A stretch of 49,438 nt of DNA from Pseudocalidococcus azoricus BACA0444 (GCF_031729055.1 NZ_JAVMIP010000023.1:1-49438); one strand, 5' to 3'; shown: positions 1 through 9,716, counted from the stretch's first letter. Numbers and translations: made by a program. Notes: generated by a model not told the origin, from the sequence alone.

Positions 1-414
1 AAATTATTTTACCCACTGTTGCTACTGTGCCAACTAGTCATGAAAAATGCTGTAATAGACCTAGCGACAACCATCATTGCGTATAAATTTACTCATCTGA
101 CTCGGCAGGAGGTGGAAGAGATGCTTGGATTTACAGCTAGTGAGTTGAAAAACAGTCGTTTCTATCAAGAGGTAAAAGCAGAGGGACTGCAAGAAGGACG
201 ACAAGAAGGGCGGCAACAAGGGCGACAAGAAGGGCGGCAACAAGGAGAGCAACTTTTGGTTTTGCGGCTATTATCTCAACGTTTTGGCGCACTTCCCCCA
301 GGCCTAGAGGCTGAGATTAAATCCTTATCCTTGGATCGCTTAGAGGAATTAGCTCTGGGGATTTTCGAGTTTAACACGGTGAAAGATGTTGAGGCCTGGT
401 TACACCGTCACTGA
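1..414 (+). CDS. Rpn-family nuclease/putative transposase, C-terminal part (DUF4351), 5' end outside window
   Basis: The reading frame is open from base 1, so the gene begins to the left of the window and only about 137 codons are present. The visible part has a helical stretch (YKFTHLTRQEVEEMLGF), a linker of repeated EGRQ/QQGRQ units encoded by a 24-bp tandem repeat, and a C-terminal DUF4351-type segment (LRLLSQRFGALPPG, then a leucine-rich helix ending near EAWLHRH). This order is typical of the ends of Rpn (PDDEXK_2) proteins, a family linked to recombination or defence. The catalytic PDDEXK core would lie upstream and is not seen. A TTG at 19 and an ATG at 40 are possible starts, but both would lie inside the family domain, so I treat the gene as cut by the window edge. 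The 47-bp repeat at 8-54 recurs inverted at the right end, so the gene could also be broken there. Confidence 0.7.
   Translation, partial: KLFYPLLLLCQLVMKNAVIDLATTIIAYKFTHLTRQEVEEMLGFTASELKNSRFYQEVKAEGLQEGRQEGRQQGRQEGRQQGEQLLVLRLLSQRFGALPPGLEAEIKSLSLDRLEELALGIFEFNTVKDVEAWLHRH
8..54 (+). repeat. Left copy of a 47-bp inverted repeat shared by the window ends
   Basis: Positions 8-54 are identical, in reverse complement, to 49392-49438. The match stops exactly at the last base of the window on the right, but begins 7 bases inside it on the left. Here the repeat lies inside the Rpn-like reading frame. Confidence 0.95.
202..249 (+). repeat. 24-bp tandem repeat inside the Rpn-like gene
   Basis: Two adjacent 24-bp units start at 202 and 226 and differ only near the end of the second. 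They encode a QEGRQQGR-type linker. Such charged linkers are common in Rpn proteins and expand or contract by slippage. Confidence 0.75.
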
Positions 415-470
415 GTTTTGAGGCTGATTATTGACTCTAACAGCTTGAGTTTTTGATCAGGCTAAAATAA

Positions 471-3400
471 CTAATCCTGTAACTTAATCCCGATGACTTG
501 AGTATGTTGTCCCCTGGCCTGGGTTACACCTATCGTGCGTTGGGAGGCCTCAATCATCGGGCGGCGCAAACTGACGACAATAAATTGGGCCGTTAAGCTC
601 TGCTGTTTAATCATGTTTGAGAGGCGTTCGACATTGGCTCCATCTAGAAACATATCTACTTCATCAAAGGCATAAAAGGGCGAGGGGCGATAGCGTTGCA
701 GGGCAAAGATAAAACTGAGGGCGGTTAAGGATTTTTCTCCTCCAGACATAGATGCCAGCCTTTGGACGGGTTTCCCTTTGGGATGGGCAACTAAATTCAG
801 GCCACCAGCAAACGGGTCTTGGGCGTTTTCTAACTGTAGATAACCATCTCCATCCGAGAGCGTGGCGAAAATGGCCTGGAAGTTAGTATTAACGGCATCA
901 AATGCTTCTTGGAAAGCCTGGTGGCGGAGGGTGGTAAAGTTTTCAATTCGTAGGAGGACTTCGGTGCGTTCAGAATCTAAAACGGCTAATTTTTGACTCA
1001 GTTCATCCAGCCGGGTCTGGGTATGTTCGTATTCCTCAATCGCCCGCATATTGACTGGCTCCATCGCCCGTAAGCGTTTTTCCAGGTTTAAAATTTGCTC
1101 TTGCAGTTGGGGCAGGGTTAAATCGGCCGGGATTTCAGGTAGTTCCGGGGGCAAGTTAGGCGGAGTTTGTTCGGTGAGAGTCTTGAGTTCAGCAGCTTTT
1201 TGGGCCTGGGTTTCGCTGAGATTTTGTAGTTGCCATTGAGTGGTTTGTTGTTGCGTCTGGGCCTGGCGGAGTTGATATTCCTGTTGATCTCGCTGTTGTT
1301 TAATTTCCCCCATCTGGGTTTCCAGGCCCCGAATCTGTTGTTCTAAATCACTCACTTGAGCCAAACCTCGACTAATTTCAGTTTCAAACTGGGTCGCTTG
1401 GTGCAGGGCCTGGGTTTGTTGTTGTTGGAGGGTGGCAATGCGGGCTTGATGCTGTTGAATTTGGGTTTCTTGGCGTTGATAGTGATAAATTAAATCCTGC
1501 TTTTGCCGCTCCAGGCCCCGTAAGGTTGCATCTAGAGTTTGCCAGGCCCGTTCTTTTTGTTGGACTTGGTCTTGCAGAGTTTGCCATTCATTGTGGGTTT
1601 GGGATTCTTCCAGCTTTGCTAAAGTTTCTCGGAGTTGGGTTAAACGACCTTCTTGTTGCGGTAAATCGGTCGTAAGTTGTTGATATTTGGCTAAGGTGGC
1701 GGTAAGTTCGGTTTGATTTTGACTCAGTTGAGTTTGAATCTGCTGTTGTTGCCGGGTCAGGGCCTGGGCGGAGGTTTTCAGTTGATTTTGTTGTTGATCT
1801 AAATCTCGCAGTTGTTCCCGTTTTTCCGTTAGGTCTTGGGTTGCTTGTTGTAATTTTACCTGTTGACTACTGAGATCTGTTTCAAGGCGACTGAGAAGGC
1901 GATCTATTTCGGCTAGACGATGCCGTAACTCCCGGACTTCATTGGATTCCTGGGCCTCACTCTTGCCAAAATGCAAGCTGGACTGTTGCCGACTGCCCCC
2001 GGACATGGCCCCACTGGTTTCTAAGAGTTCGCCATCCAAGGTGACAATTCGATGTTGGCCAATATATCTACGGGCGGAACTTAAATCCTCAAACACCAAG
2101 GTCTGACCAAACACATAGGCGAAAATTGGTAAGAGGCGGCGTTCAAACTCAATTAGATTCAAAGCATAATCCACCAGGCCAGGTAAGTTCAAATTGGGTA
2201 GATTCCGTGGGGATTGCATTTTAGTCAGGGGTAAAAAAGTCGCCCGCCCGCCCCGTTCCCGTTTGAGAATTTCAATCCCCGCCGCGGCCACCGCATCATC
2301 TTCAACGACAATTTGCCCTAACCGTCCCCCGGCCGCAATTTCTAAAGCCAGTTGATAGGCCGTTTCCACCCGACCCAGTTGTGCTACCGTCCCAATAACT
2401 CCGGGGAGTTGTGCTTGCAGAATTAAGCGGGTGGCCTGGGTACCTTGGGTTTCTTGGATCGCCAGTTGTTGGGCTTCGAGTTTGTCCAGTTGTCGTTGCT
2501 TTTCCCGTTGTTCCCGTTGCAGTCGCTCCCGAGTTTGTTGATTCAGTTGCAGTTGTTCTTGAGTTTGGGCAATCTGTTGGGCCAGGCGTTGAATTTCTGT
2601 TTGTTCCGGGGCAAGTAGGGTTTCGGCGGTGGCCATTTCATCTTGGACAATCGCCAACTCTGATTCAATTTCTGCTAAGGCCTGGGTTTGTTCGGAAATT
2701 TGCCGTTCCAGTTGGCTCTGGCGTTCTTGGAGGCGGGATTGTTCGAGGCGTTGGGGTTCTAGGATTGTTGCCAGTTGATTAATTTCGGTGCGAAGTTGGG
2801 TGTGCTCTTGCATCCAGGCCTGGGCGGCGGCATTCAAATCTTTGGCTTGGTTCCGACTGGCTTCTAATTCTTGCAAGGCAATTTGACAAGCTTTCTGTTG
2901 GGGTTGAATTTGTTCGGCTTCTAACTGTTTTTGCTGTTTTTTCAGCGTTTCTAATTGCGTTTGTTCCGTTTGTAAGTTAATTTGTAAATTGCGTAATTCC
3001 TCGGCCTGATGGAGTTGGGTTTGCTTGAGTTCCGTTTGCTGCCGTGACAGTTGCCGTTGTTCTGCTTGTTTTTGGGCCAGTTGGGTTTGGAGTTTAATTA
3101 ATTCATCTTCCCCGAGAGCTTTAACTTGGCGATTTAGGGTTTCTAGGTTTTTTGTATCCGTATTAATTTGAGTTGTTAATTGGGTTAATTGGCTTTGTAA
3201 CTGGGCCTGGGATTTTTCCCCCACTTGAATTTGGGTTTGCAATTGTTTGATTTGTTGTTGAACCGTCTGCCAGGCCAGGACCCGACTCCATTCCTGCTTG
3301 GTTTCTAACTCCTGGCGGAGGACTTTATATTTTTCTGCTTGCACCCGATCCCGTTGTAATCTATCCCGCTGTTGAATTAACTCCTGCTCCACAATCCGAA

Positions 3401-4043
3401 ACCGTTCTTCCCGTTCTTTAACGGTGTCTAACTTCTCGCGGGCCTGGTTAATTTTCCGGTCAAAATCGGCCACTCCCGCCAACTCATCAATGATTTCTCG
3501 CCGCTGCTTACTATTCATCGAAATAATACCCGTCACATCCCCTTGGAGCACCACGTTATAGCCCTGAGGATAAATCCGTAATTGTTGGAGTTGGTTGTGG
3601 AGTTCGTTCAGGGTACAGGCCTGGTCATTGAGTAAATAGGTCGAGGTATAGGTTCCCTGTTTTGTAACGCGTAATTTTCGGGTGACTTGCCATTCCAGAA
3701 TTTGCGGGGATTCAGTGGGTTCTGTGGGTTGTACCGGACTATCTGCGGTCGAGAGCGTGGCCTGGGGGATTTCGTGGGGTTCGAGGGCAAAGGTAACAAC
3801 AACTCGGGTTTCTACAACACTATGGCCGCGCCGGGTTTGACTGTGATTCACCAGATCCGGCAACCGTTCAGCCCGCATTCCCTTAGATCCAGACAGGCCG
3901 AGGGCAAACAACAGGGCATCTAATAAATTTGACTTTCCCGAACCATTGGGGCCAGAAACCACCGTAAAACCAGGCAGTAAAGGGATTGCCGTTGTCCCCC
4001 CAAAGGATTTGAAATTAGTCAGTTCCAGTTGCTTGACGTACAC
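471..4043 (-). CDS. smc: Chromosome segregation ATPase SMC
   Basis: A full-length 1190-residue SMC, the dimeric ATPase that compacts and helps segregate the chromosome with ScpA/ScpB. The Walker A motif GPNGSGKS is at residues 31-38. Two long Gln/Glu/Leu-rich coiled coils flank a hinge domain at roughly 540-680. The C-terminal ATPase lobe carries the ABC signature SGGEKS near residue 1099 and the Walker B segment FDEVDMFLD near 1126. Length and order are normal for bacterial SMC, so it is not the shorter RecN or SbcC. The start is GTG at 4043, directly before the conserved YVKQLELTNFKSF opening. No scpA or scpB lies nearby. The next gene upstream, glgC, is 228 bp away on the same strand, and I see no sign of a shared operon. 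Confidence 0.97.
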   Translation of the reverse strand: MYVKQLELTNFKSFGGTTAIPLLPGFTVVSGPNGSGKSNLLDALLFALGLSGSKGMRAERLPDLVNHSQTRRGHSVVETRVVVTFALEPHEIPQATLSTADSPVQPTEPTESPQILEWQVTRKLRVTKQGTYTSTYLLNDQACTLNELHNQLQQLRIYPQGYNVVLQGDVTGIISMNSKQRREIIDELAGVADFDRKINQAREKLDTVKEREERFRIVEQELIQQRDRLQRDRVQAEKYKVLRQELETKQEWSRVLAWQTVQQQIKQLQTQIQVGEKSQAQLQSQLTQLTTQINTDTKNLETLNRQVKALGEDELIKLQTQLAQKQAEQRQLSRQQTELKQTQLHQAEELRNLQINLQTEQTQLETLKKQQKQLEAEQIQPQQKACQIALQELEASRNQAKDLNAAAQAWMQEHTQLRTEINQLATILEPQRLEQSRLQERQSQLERQISEQTQALAEIESELAIVQDEMATAETLLAPEQTEIQRLAQQIAQTQEQLQLNQQTRERLQREQREKQRQLDKLEAQQLAIQETQGTQATRLILQAQLPGVIGTVAQLGRVETAYQLALEIAAGGRLGQIVVEDDAVAAAGIEILKRERGGRATFLPLTKMQSPRNLPNLNLPGLVDYALNLIEFERRLLPIFAYVFGQTLVFEDLSSARRYIGQHRIVTLDGELLETSGAMSGGSRQQSSLHFGKSEAQESNEVRELRHRLAEIDRLLSRLETDLSSQQVKLQQATQDLTEKREQLRDLDQQQNQLKTSAQALTRQQQQIQTQLSQNQTELTATLAKYQQLTTDLPQQEGRLTQLRETLAKLEESQTHNEWQTLQDQVQQKERAWQTLDATLRGLERQKQDLIYHYQRQETQIQQHQARIATLQQQQTQALHQATQFETEISRGLAQVSDLEQQIRGLETQMGEIKQQRDQQEYQLRQAQTQQQTTQWQLQNLSETQAQKAAELKTLTEQTPPNLPPELPEIPADLTLPQLQEQILNLEKRLRAMEPVNMRAIEEYEHTQTRLDELSQKLAVLDSERTEVLLRIENFTTLRHQAFQEAFDAVNTNFQAIFATLSDGDGYLQLENAQDPFAGGLNLVAHPKGKPVQRLASMSGGEKSLTALSFIFALQRYRPSPFYAFDEVDMFLDGANVERLSNMIKQQSLTAQFIVVSLRRPMIEASQRTIGVTQARGQHTQVIGIKLQD

Positions 4044-4271
4044 GGCTATCTATGGGTTCTCAACTCAGATTATGGATACTCTAGCATTGACATCCCCAGC
4101 CTTAGACCGCGACCACAAAATCCACTGTCATAGGGGAGAAAAACCTCAATTCAATATCTCAACCCAAGTGCCCCTAAAGGTATATCACCACAGCTCACTT
4201 GCCCATCACTGACCGTTGGGGATTACCCCCAGGCCTGGAGCTGCACCCCTGTTGATTGGGTATGGAAGCCC

Positions 4272-5561
4272 CTAAATCACCGTATTGTCAGGGATTACCG
4301 CATTTTTAAGAACTACTACGATTCCACTGCGAATATAAAACCCCACTTCTTCTCGATTGGACTCTTCAACCCGGTCTTTATTGATAATTTTCACATTCCG
4401 GCCAATACAGGCGTTTTTATCCACAATGGCTCGCCGGATAATACTATTGGCCCCAATCCCAATTGGCACTTTATTTTGGTCATAGCTGACGTTTCGCTCT
4501 GATAGGGGTTGATAAAAGTCCGATCCCATAATCAAGGCATGGTCAATCACACAACCGGACTCCACCCGCGAGCGTACCCCTAAAACCGAGTGATGCACCT
4601 GACATTCTTTGAGGATGCAGCCCTCACTGATGATGGATTCAGTAATGTTGCAGGAGAGGAGTTTCGAGGGGGGTAAATAACGAGGCCGAGTGTAGATCGG
4701 GGCGTTTTCGTCATAGAAACTAAACGGGGGCTGGGGCTGGCGAGTCAGGGCCAAATTAGCATCATAGAAGGATTCAATGGTTCCAATATCTTCCCAGTAA
4801 CCATCAAAGAGATAGGTTTGCACATTCCGATGCCGGGCCGCTGCTGGAATAATTTCTTTGCCAAAGTCTGTAGCATCGGGCATTTCTTTGAGGACATCAA
4901 CTAAGACCTGCCGATTAAAGACATAGATCCCCATGGAGGCCATATAGGGCTTGCGTTGGGCCACATCCGGGCTTAAGCCAAACCGGGTCGTATCCACCGC
5001 CATGGACTTTAGGACATCCCCCTTGGGTTTTTCGGTAAAATCAACCACCTGCCCAGATTCCTTAACCTTAATTAAGCCAAACCCTTGGGCCGCCTGCTCA
5101 TCCACAGGTAAAACGGAAAGAGTAATATCCGCATTGGTATCAATATGGCGTTGGACAAACTGACGATAATCCATCCGATACAGATGATCCCCTGAGAGAA
5201 TCAAATATTGATCCACATCCCAATCTGAGAGGAGCCACAGGTATTGGCGGACAGCATCTGCTGTGCCTTGGAACCAATTCGGATTTTCCGGAGTTTGTTG
5301 GGCCGCTAAAACTTCAACAAAACCACCCGTAAGACTGGGAAACGTATAGGTGCGGGCGATATGGCGATTTAAGGAGGCGGAATTAAACTGAGTTAGGACA
5401 TAGATGCTCGTCAATTCAGAATTGATGCAATTACTGACTGGAATATCAATGAGGCGATATTTGCCGGCTAAGGGCACTGCTGGTTTGGCCCGCCGTTTTG
5501 TCAGGGGGTATAAGCGTGTCCCTGCGCCACCACCGAGAATAATCGCCAAGACTCTCTTCAT
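4272..5561 (-). CDS. glgC: Glucose-1-phosphate adenylyltransferase (ADP-glucose pyrophosphorylase)
   Basis: Makes ADP-glucose from ATP and glucose 1-phosphate, the committed step of glycogen synthesis. The 429-residue protein has the nucleotide-binding loop [12 protein letters not shown] at about residues 10-21, followed by the [16 protein letters not shown] segment. The C-terminal third is a left-handed beta-helix ([14 protein letters not shown].. pattern). The C-terminal [10 protein letters not shown] segment holds the lysine that in cyanobacterial enzymes takes part in activation by 3-phosphoglycerate. This links storage synthesis to carbon fixation. The ATG at 5561 is preceded by GGGAGA at suitable spacing. 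The gene is complete and ordinary for the family. Confidence 0.97.
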   Translation of the reverse strand: MKRVLAIILGGGAGTRLYPLTKRRAKPAVPLAGKYRLIDIPVSNCINSELTSIYVLTQFNSASLNRHIARTYTFPSLTGGFVEVLAAQQTPENPNWFQGTADAVRQYLWLLSDWDVDQYLILSGDHLYRMDYRQFVQRHIDTNADITLSVLPVDEQAAQGFGLIKVKESGQVVDFTEKPKGDVLKSMAVDTTRFGLSPDVAQRKPYMASMGIYVFNRQVLVDVLKEMPDATDFGKEIIPAAARHRNVQTYLFDGYWEDIGTIESFYDANLALTRQPQPPFSFYDENAPIYTRPRYLPPSKLLSCNITESIISEGCILKECQVHHSVLGVRSRVESGCVIDHALIMGSDFYQPLSERNVSYDQNKVPIGIGANSIIRRAIVDKNACIGRNVKIINKDRVEESNREEVGFYIRSGIVVVLKNAVIPDNTVI

Positions 5562-6348
5562 TGCAGTCTCCCGTGATTTGTGTCGAGCCGATTAATGGTT
5601 TTGATTAATTCAGCCCACGTCCAGTTTAAGCTGGCCTAGGCCCCGCGCTCTAGTCTATTCACAACCCCATCCCGGATCATCTTGCTCCTGCCTCACCCGA
5701 AGTGGTTGACTTGATGGGTTTGATGGATATTGGCTCGAGTATGGATAATTTCAGGCTTCAGATTCAATAGCTGTTCTCATAGTTTTAAGCCGTAAGGGAT
5801 ATGCTCTGCCAATGATTTTATAAATTACTTTAGCTATGGGCGAGGCTTCCATCCAACTAAAGCCGATAAGCGTCGATAAATAAAGATTCTCATTAAGACT
5901 GACCGATAAGCTACCTCCAAAGTTAACCACAAATGCCATTGGCTTCGATAAGAGAGGATTGGATATTTACAGATACCACCGGGGTTAAATCCCCTGTCAA
6001 AGGTGTTTCATCTGCCAGCCTCAGAACTGGTATGGACAGTCAGATGTCAGCTTTTATTTATAGTATTACGCAGACTGTTCTGAGAGAGTAGAAATGCCAA
6101 AAACACTGCTCATAAAGCATTTTCTGACTTATACCCATCTCACCCTAAATGAGTAACGCTATAGTTGTCAGTGTTTGAAGCTTCATTCAGACATGGGACG
6201 ATCACCAGTGAAAGTATTTTTTAAGTGAATAACTCAGGCCGGCCAGCTTGGGTCTTTTTGAGGCACAGTCAAACCAGAGGATGTTGATCACACCACTACC
6301 GACCAATGTCACCAGGCCAACAATGAACCTTATCTGTTTGATGATTGG
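5562..6348. other. Long intergenic region upstream of glgC, with one MITE-like repeat
   Basis: No convincing gene is seen in these 787 bases. They hold the glgC promoter region (minus strand), a 62-codon minus-strand frame at 5751-5939 with no recognisable similarity, and one MITE-like repeat at 6059-6163. The word TTATCG occurs four times on the minus strand within about 75 bases (5875-5950), possibly an operator array or chance. Confidence 0.5.
6059..6163 (+). mobile_element. MITE-like repeat, copy 1
   Basis: A 105-bp element with imperfect terminal inverted repeats: TATAGTATTACGCA on the left and TGAGTAACGCTATA on the right. The interior shares blocks with three other copies (GCAGACTGTTCTGAGAGAGT, TTTTCTGACTT, ACCCTAAATGAGT). 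It has no coding capacity. The TA at each outer edge would fit TA-target insertion as in IS630/Tc1-type elements, which is an inference. Confidence 0.8.
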
Positions 6349-7200
6349 CTATGAGTCTCGGCGATTCAGGGGATTTAAGATTTCTCCCAGGCCCTCGCCA
6401 AGTAAGGATAAACCCATCACTAACAGGGTCACGGCCAGGCCTGGAAATAAGGTTGTCCACCAAATGCCGACCGATAATCCATCCAAAGCCTGGCGTAAAT
6501 CTTGCCCCCATTCTGGCACTTGCGGCGGTAAACCTAGTCCGAGAAATCCCAGGCCTGCCAGAGTTAAAATCGCATCGGCGGCATTGAGGGTAAACAACAC
6601 CGGAATACTGGGCAACACATTCAGAAATAAATAACGACTCAGGATGCGGCTGGTGGTGGCTCCCATGGCCTGGGCGGCTTCAATAAAAACTTCAGTTTTG
6701 AGGCTAATAGTTTGGTTCCGCACGACCCGATAATACTGCGGAATATAGGCGACACTTAAGGCTACGGCTGCATTGACGACTCCTTTACCGACCACAAAGG
6801 CCACTGTCACGGCTAATAACAGGCCAGGGAGGGTATAAATCGTATCCATGACAAACAACAATGCCGTATCGAGTCGTCCGCCCAAATAGCCACCCACCAG
6901 GCCCAAAGGAACCCCAATTAGCAAACTAAACAGGGTGGCCACAACCACAACTTGCAAGGCAACTTGAGTGCCAAACAGCGTTCGAGAAAAAACATCATAC
7001 CCCTGGCGATTTGTCCCCCACCAATGCTCACTCGAAGGTGGTTGATGGACGGGGAAATCTAAAAATTCTTGGGGGTTCGCCATCCATCCCCAGGCCTGGA
7101 ACAGGGGCGCAAACAGAGCAATGAGGATATATAAAACCGTAATGACCAGGCCCAGCCGCAATAAAACCTGACTTAAATTCCAAGATTGATGTAATTTCAA
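6349..7200 (-). CDS. ABC transporter permease, DppC/OppC-like
   Basis: Inner-membrane permease subunit of a peptide/nickel-type (BPD_transp_1) importer. The 283 residues include an N-terminal membrane segment (about 10-35), an external loop with the HWWGTNRQGYDVFSR motif typical of the DppC/OppC side, five further membrane segments, and the cytoplasmic EAA loop (EAAQAMGATTSRILSRYLF) that docks the ATPase. The first usable start is TTG at 7200, because an in-frame TAG lies two codons upstream; the TTG keeps the first membrane segment. It lies 3 nt after the GNAT gene, so the two are probably cotranscribed. No partner permease, ATPase or binding protein is in the window; they may be encoded elsewhere, as is common in cyanobacteria. 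The substrate cannot be told. Confidence 0.88.
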   Translation of the reverse strand: MKLHQSWNLSQVLLRLGLVITVLYILIALFAPLFQAWGWMANPQEFLDFPVHQPPSSEHWWGTNRQGYDVFSRTLFGTQVALQVVVVATLFSLLIGVPLGLVGGYLGGRLDTALLFVMDTIYTLPGLLLAVTVAFVVGKGVVNAAVALSVAYIPQYYRVVRNQTISLKTEVFIEAAQAMGATTSRILSRYLFLNVLPSIPVLFTLNAADAILTLAGLGFLGLGLPPQVPEWGQDLRQALDGLSVGIWWTTLFPGLAVTLLVMGLSLLGEGLGEILNPLNRRDS

Positions 7201-7203
7201 AAC

Positions 7204-7716
7204 CTAGGCCTTTTGCGCGTCGGATGTAACTGATAAATGCTTAACAAATAGTACACGATGCTCCCCTTCCCCGTCATAGTCCACATGATAAGGCACGCCA
7301 TCTTCCTGAGTTTCACTGGGTTCAGTCACAAATCCCATGCGCAAATGGTAGGCAATTGAGCTTTTATTAACTGGGGCAGTAACACACTTGACGCGAAGAC
7401 GACCATAGGCTTGAGCCGTCTCAAAAAACTGTCTATACAAAGCACTGCCAATACCCTTTTTTCTATAGTCTGGATGAATCCCGACGAAATGAATGTACGC
7501 CTCTTCTGAATAAGACTGTGATAAAAATCCAATGAGAAAACCGATGATTTCAGAGTCTAATTCAGCGATAAAACTTGTTTCACAAAAGTGAGTCAAAAAA
7601 AGCCTGGGCAGCATATCAGTCATGGGCCGCCCTCCCCACCATAAATCAAGGACACCAATGATCAAGCTATAGTCATTGGGGCTAGCCTGACGAATTCTGA
7701 TGGAGTTCCCTTTCAT
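7204..7716 (-). CDS. GNAT-family N-acetyltransferase
   Basis: A 170-residue protein of the GNAT fold, which transfers an acetyl group from acetyl-CoA to an amine. The acetyl-CoA-binding motif A is visible: the HFVGIHPDYRKKGIGSALYRQFFE segment at about residues 75-100 holds the R-x-x-G-I-G loop. The strand before it and the later V..PVNKSSIAYHLRMGF segment (motif B) also fit. The acceptor cannot be predicted. The ATG at 7716 gives a normal N-terminus (IRIRQASPNDYS). The gene sits between the MDR oxidoreductase (29 nt upstream) and the ABC permease (3 nt downstream), an apparent operon. Confidence 0.88.
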   Translation of the reverse strand: MKGNSIRIRQASPNDYSLIIGVLDLWWGGRPMTDMLPRLFLTHFCETSFIAELDSEIIGFLIGFLSQSYSEEAYIHFVGIHPDYRKKGIGSALYRQFFETAQAYGRLRVKCVTAPVNKSSIAYHLRMGFVTEPSETQEDGVPYHVDYDGEGEHRVLFVKHLSVTSDAQKA

Positions 7717-7745
7717 TAATAAGACGTTTCAGTACTGTTTGATTG

Positions 7746-8726
7746 TTAGGTTTTCTCATTGGCAGTCACAGTGATCACTACATTTCCTTTCTTATGTCCT
7801 TGTTCAACATATCTATGAGCCGCAGCAGTCTGTTCCAATGGATAAGTTCGATCAATGACTGATTTGAGTTTTCCGGTTTCAATTAACTCCTTGAGAAAGA
7901 TCAGGTTTTCTTGAGACTCGATAGCCATCCCCCCCACTACTTTTTTGCTGCTGGTGAGTGAAGTCCAGAGTCCGCGCAGAAGAGAGATGGGATCAAAATG
8001 CACCGCCCTGAGATAAATTCCGTTGGGTTTAAGGGAACTGAGAGAGCCAGAAAATGGACTTTTCCCCACCGTATCAAAGACAATATCGTAGGTATTTTTG
8101 CTTTGAGTAAAGTCTTCTTTCGTATAGTCAATCACTTGATCCGCACCTAGGGATTTAACTAATTCTAGATTTGCGGTACTACAGACTCCGGTCACGTTTG
8201 CCCCAAAGGCTTTCCCAAGCTGCACGGCCGCTGTCCCCAAAGCTCCCGAAGCCCCATAGATCAAAATCTTTTGCCCACTCTGGATATTTCCCTTATCTCT
8301 CAAGAAAATCAAGGAAGCGGTGGCTCCAAACGGAATTGAGGCGGCTTCGGCATCGGTCATGTTGTTCGGTTTGAGCGCAATCGCATCTGTTTCATTCATA
8401 CAGAGATATTCAGCATTTGCCCCAAAAGTTGTTCCAGCACCCGCAAAAACCCGATCACCCTTTTTAAATTGCGTCACCTTTTGTCCAATCGCGGCAATCT
8501 CCCCAGCCAGATCTGACCCCAAGATCACAGTATTTTTGGGTTTTCTCAAGCCATAGAAAAAACGAACAGGGAACGGATCAGCCTTGCGGATGCGCACGTC
8601 AGCAGATGTTACGGTTGTGGCAGATATTTTGATCAAGACTTGATTTTCCCCAGGCCGAGGCGTTTCTATTTCCTTGAGCTGCATGACATCTGGTGTTCCG
8701 TATTCTGTGCAGACAATTGCTTTCAT
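7746..8726 (-). CDS. NAD(P)-dependent MDR oxidoreductase, quinone reductase-like
   Basis: Medium-chain dehydrogenase/reductase of about 326 residues. The N-terminal GroES-like domain contains GSDLAGEIAAIGQKVTQFKKGDRVF. The Rossmann domain has the nucleotide loop YGASGALGTAAVQLGKAFGA near residue 150, and the Cys ligands of zinc alcohol dehydrogenases are missing. This points to the zinc-free quinone oxidoreductase/enoyl reductase branch, using NADPH to reduce quinones or alkenals. A TTG lies at 8729, but the ATG at 8726 follows AAGGAGG at correct spacing and is preferred. It starts 9 nt after the upstream unknown gene and leads into the GNAT and permease genes. The substrate is unknown. Confidence 0.88.
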   Translation of the reverse strand: MKAIVCTEYGTPDVMQLKEIETPRPGENQVLIKISATTVTSADVRIRKADPFPVRFFYGLRKPKNTVILGSDLAGEIAAIGQKVTQFKKGDRVFAGAGTTFGANAEYLCMNETDAIALKPNNMTDAEAASIPFGATASLIFLRDKGNIQSGQKILIYGASGALGTAAVQLGKAFGANVTGVCSTANLELVKSLGADQVIDYTKEDFTQSKNTYDIVFDTVGKSPFSGSLSSLKPNGIYLRAVHFDPISLLRGLWTSLTSSKKVVGGMAIESQENLIFLKELIETGKLKSVIDRTYPLEQTAAAHRYVEQGHKKGNVVITVTANEKT

Positions 8727-8735
8727 CAATCCTCC

Positions 8736-9239
8736 TTAAGGATCGCCTGAGTGTTGGTTGTTTTTTAAATCTAGTGAATTATAAGAATCCAACATGGCTT
8801 TAACCACCTGAGCTGCCTTTGTATCTAAGCAATTCCAATCCACTTCTCCATGATCGTCAAATAAACTCCGATCCACCGCAACTTCCCCCAGTTGAAAATC
8901 TTGAATGGTTAAGCGATCTAAAACTGGGGTATAGGATTCAAAACAAATTTGATAACACAGTTCCCACAGATTAATCGCAATCGGGCGCGTATCCGGAGTT
9001 GCCTCTTTGGGCGTGAGATAAAGCCAATAGAGAATTTGCGGTTCAGTCTCGGTATTCTCTGAATTGTCTGGGAGATTATCCGGCCACACTTCCACGGTTT
9101 CATAGCTGCTTTTCCAGGCCGACTCGGTTAATTGTTGCCGCAGTTGATCCACCAAACGAATCAGGGCCGGTTGCACCAGTTGGGCTGCTAAATACCAGGG
9201 ATGGTCGGTAATAGAGTCCGCCGCCGTCATAAATGCCAT
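8736..9239 (-). CDS. Conserved-looking hypothetical protein, cytoplasmic
   Basis: A 167-residue soluble protein that I do not recognise. It has no signal peptide or membrane segment. It is acidic and rich in Trp, Leu and Gln, with a central block (ILYWLYLTPKEATPDTRPI, then INLWELCYQICFESYTPVL) that looks like a folded alpha/beta core. It starts at ATG 9239; a second ATG lies three codons later. It is the first gene of the minus-strand cluster and ends 9 nt before the MDR start codon. The plus-strand gene at 9309 is divergent, so the 69-bp gap must hold both promoters. Confidence 0.65.
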   Translation of the reverse strand: MAFMTAADSITDHPWYLAAQLVQPALIRLVDQLRQQLTESAWKSSYETVEVWPDNLPDNSENTETEPQILYWLYLTPKEATPDTRPIAINLWELCYQICFESYTPVLDRLTIQDFQLGEVAVDRSLFDDHGEVDWNCLDTKAAQVVKAMLDSYNSLDLKNNQHSGDP

Positions 9240-9308
9240 CCAAAGCTAGTCCTAACAGATTACACCAGGCCTGGGGATGATTGAGCTTTAATAAAGTAAA
9301 GCGACCTA

Positions 9309-9692
9309 ATGACTTTTAATAGAGTTTTCTGCATCCTGATTGGTCATTCTCTGGTGAAAAGCTCAAACAATAATGAACAAACTCATTCTTCTGGATGTCT
9401 GGCCAATGGGGCGGGCTGTTTAGTTGCAGTGCTAATTTTCCCGTTTTCATTTATGCCTGCTGCCTGGTTAGCCTTTGCTATGGGGCCAATGGGTTGTGCC
9501 TTGCCCAATAATTGCTCCCAAGGAGAAAAATTTCTTAAAGGGGTTGTTTCACTCGTTATTTTTGTTGGGGGCGGTTTTGGTGTGCCACTGGCAACTGGAG
9601 CTTTAGCTAATCGGGGCATAAGAACTATCCAAATGAATAATGCCGTGAATCGTGCAAAGCCCAGTGAAGACAACATATCCAAAAATCAATAA
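9309..9692 (+). CDS. Small two-helix membrane protein, unknown
   Basis: 127 residues if started at ATG 9309. A GTG at 9354 would remove the first 15 residues and is an alternative. Two hydrophobic stretches are clear: GCLVAVLIFPFSFMPAAWLA and VVSLVIFVGGGFGVPLATGA. They are separated by a loop with two cysteines (MGCALPNNCSQGEKF). The tail is polar. I recognise no family. The following antitoxin-like gene starts 24 nt after its stop, so cotranscription is possible. Confidence 0.5.
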   Translation: MTFNRVFCILIGHSLVKSSNNNEQTHSSGCLANGAGCLVAVLIFPFSFMPAAWLAFAMGPMGCALPNNCSQGEKFLKGVVSLVIFVGGGFGVPLATGALANRGIRTIQMNNAVNRAKPSEDNISKNQ

Positions 9693-9716
9693 CTTATGCC
9701 TGATAGGAAAATTGCC

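Noticed and set aside
2411..2782. Long plus-strand frame inside smc
   Set aside because: Shadow of the smc coiled-coil coding strand, with no start site or domain.
5751..5939. 62-codon minus-strand frame upstream of glgC
   Set aside because: No ribosome site, no recognisable domain; kept only as a note in the intergenic entry.
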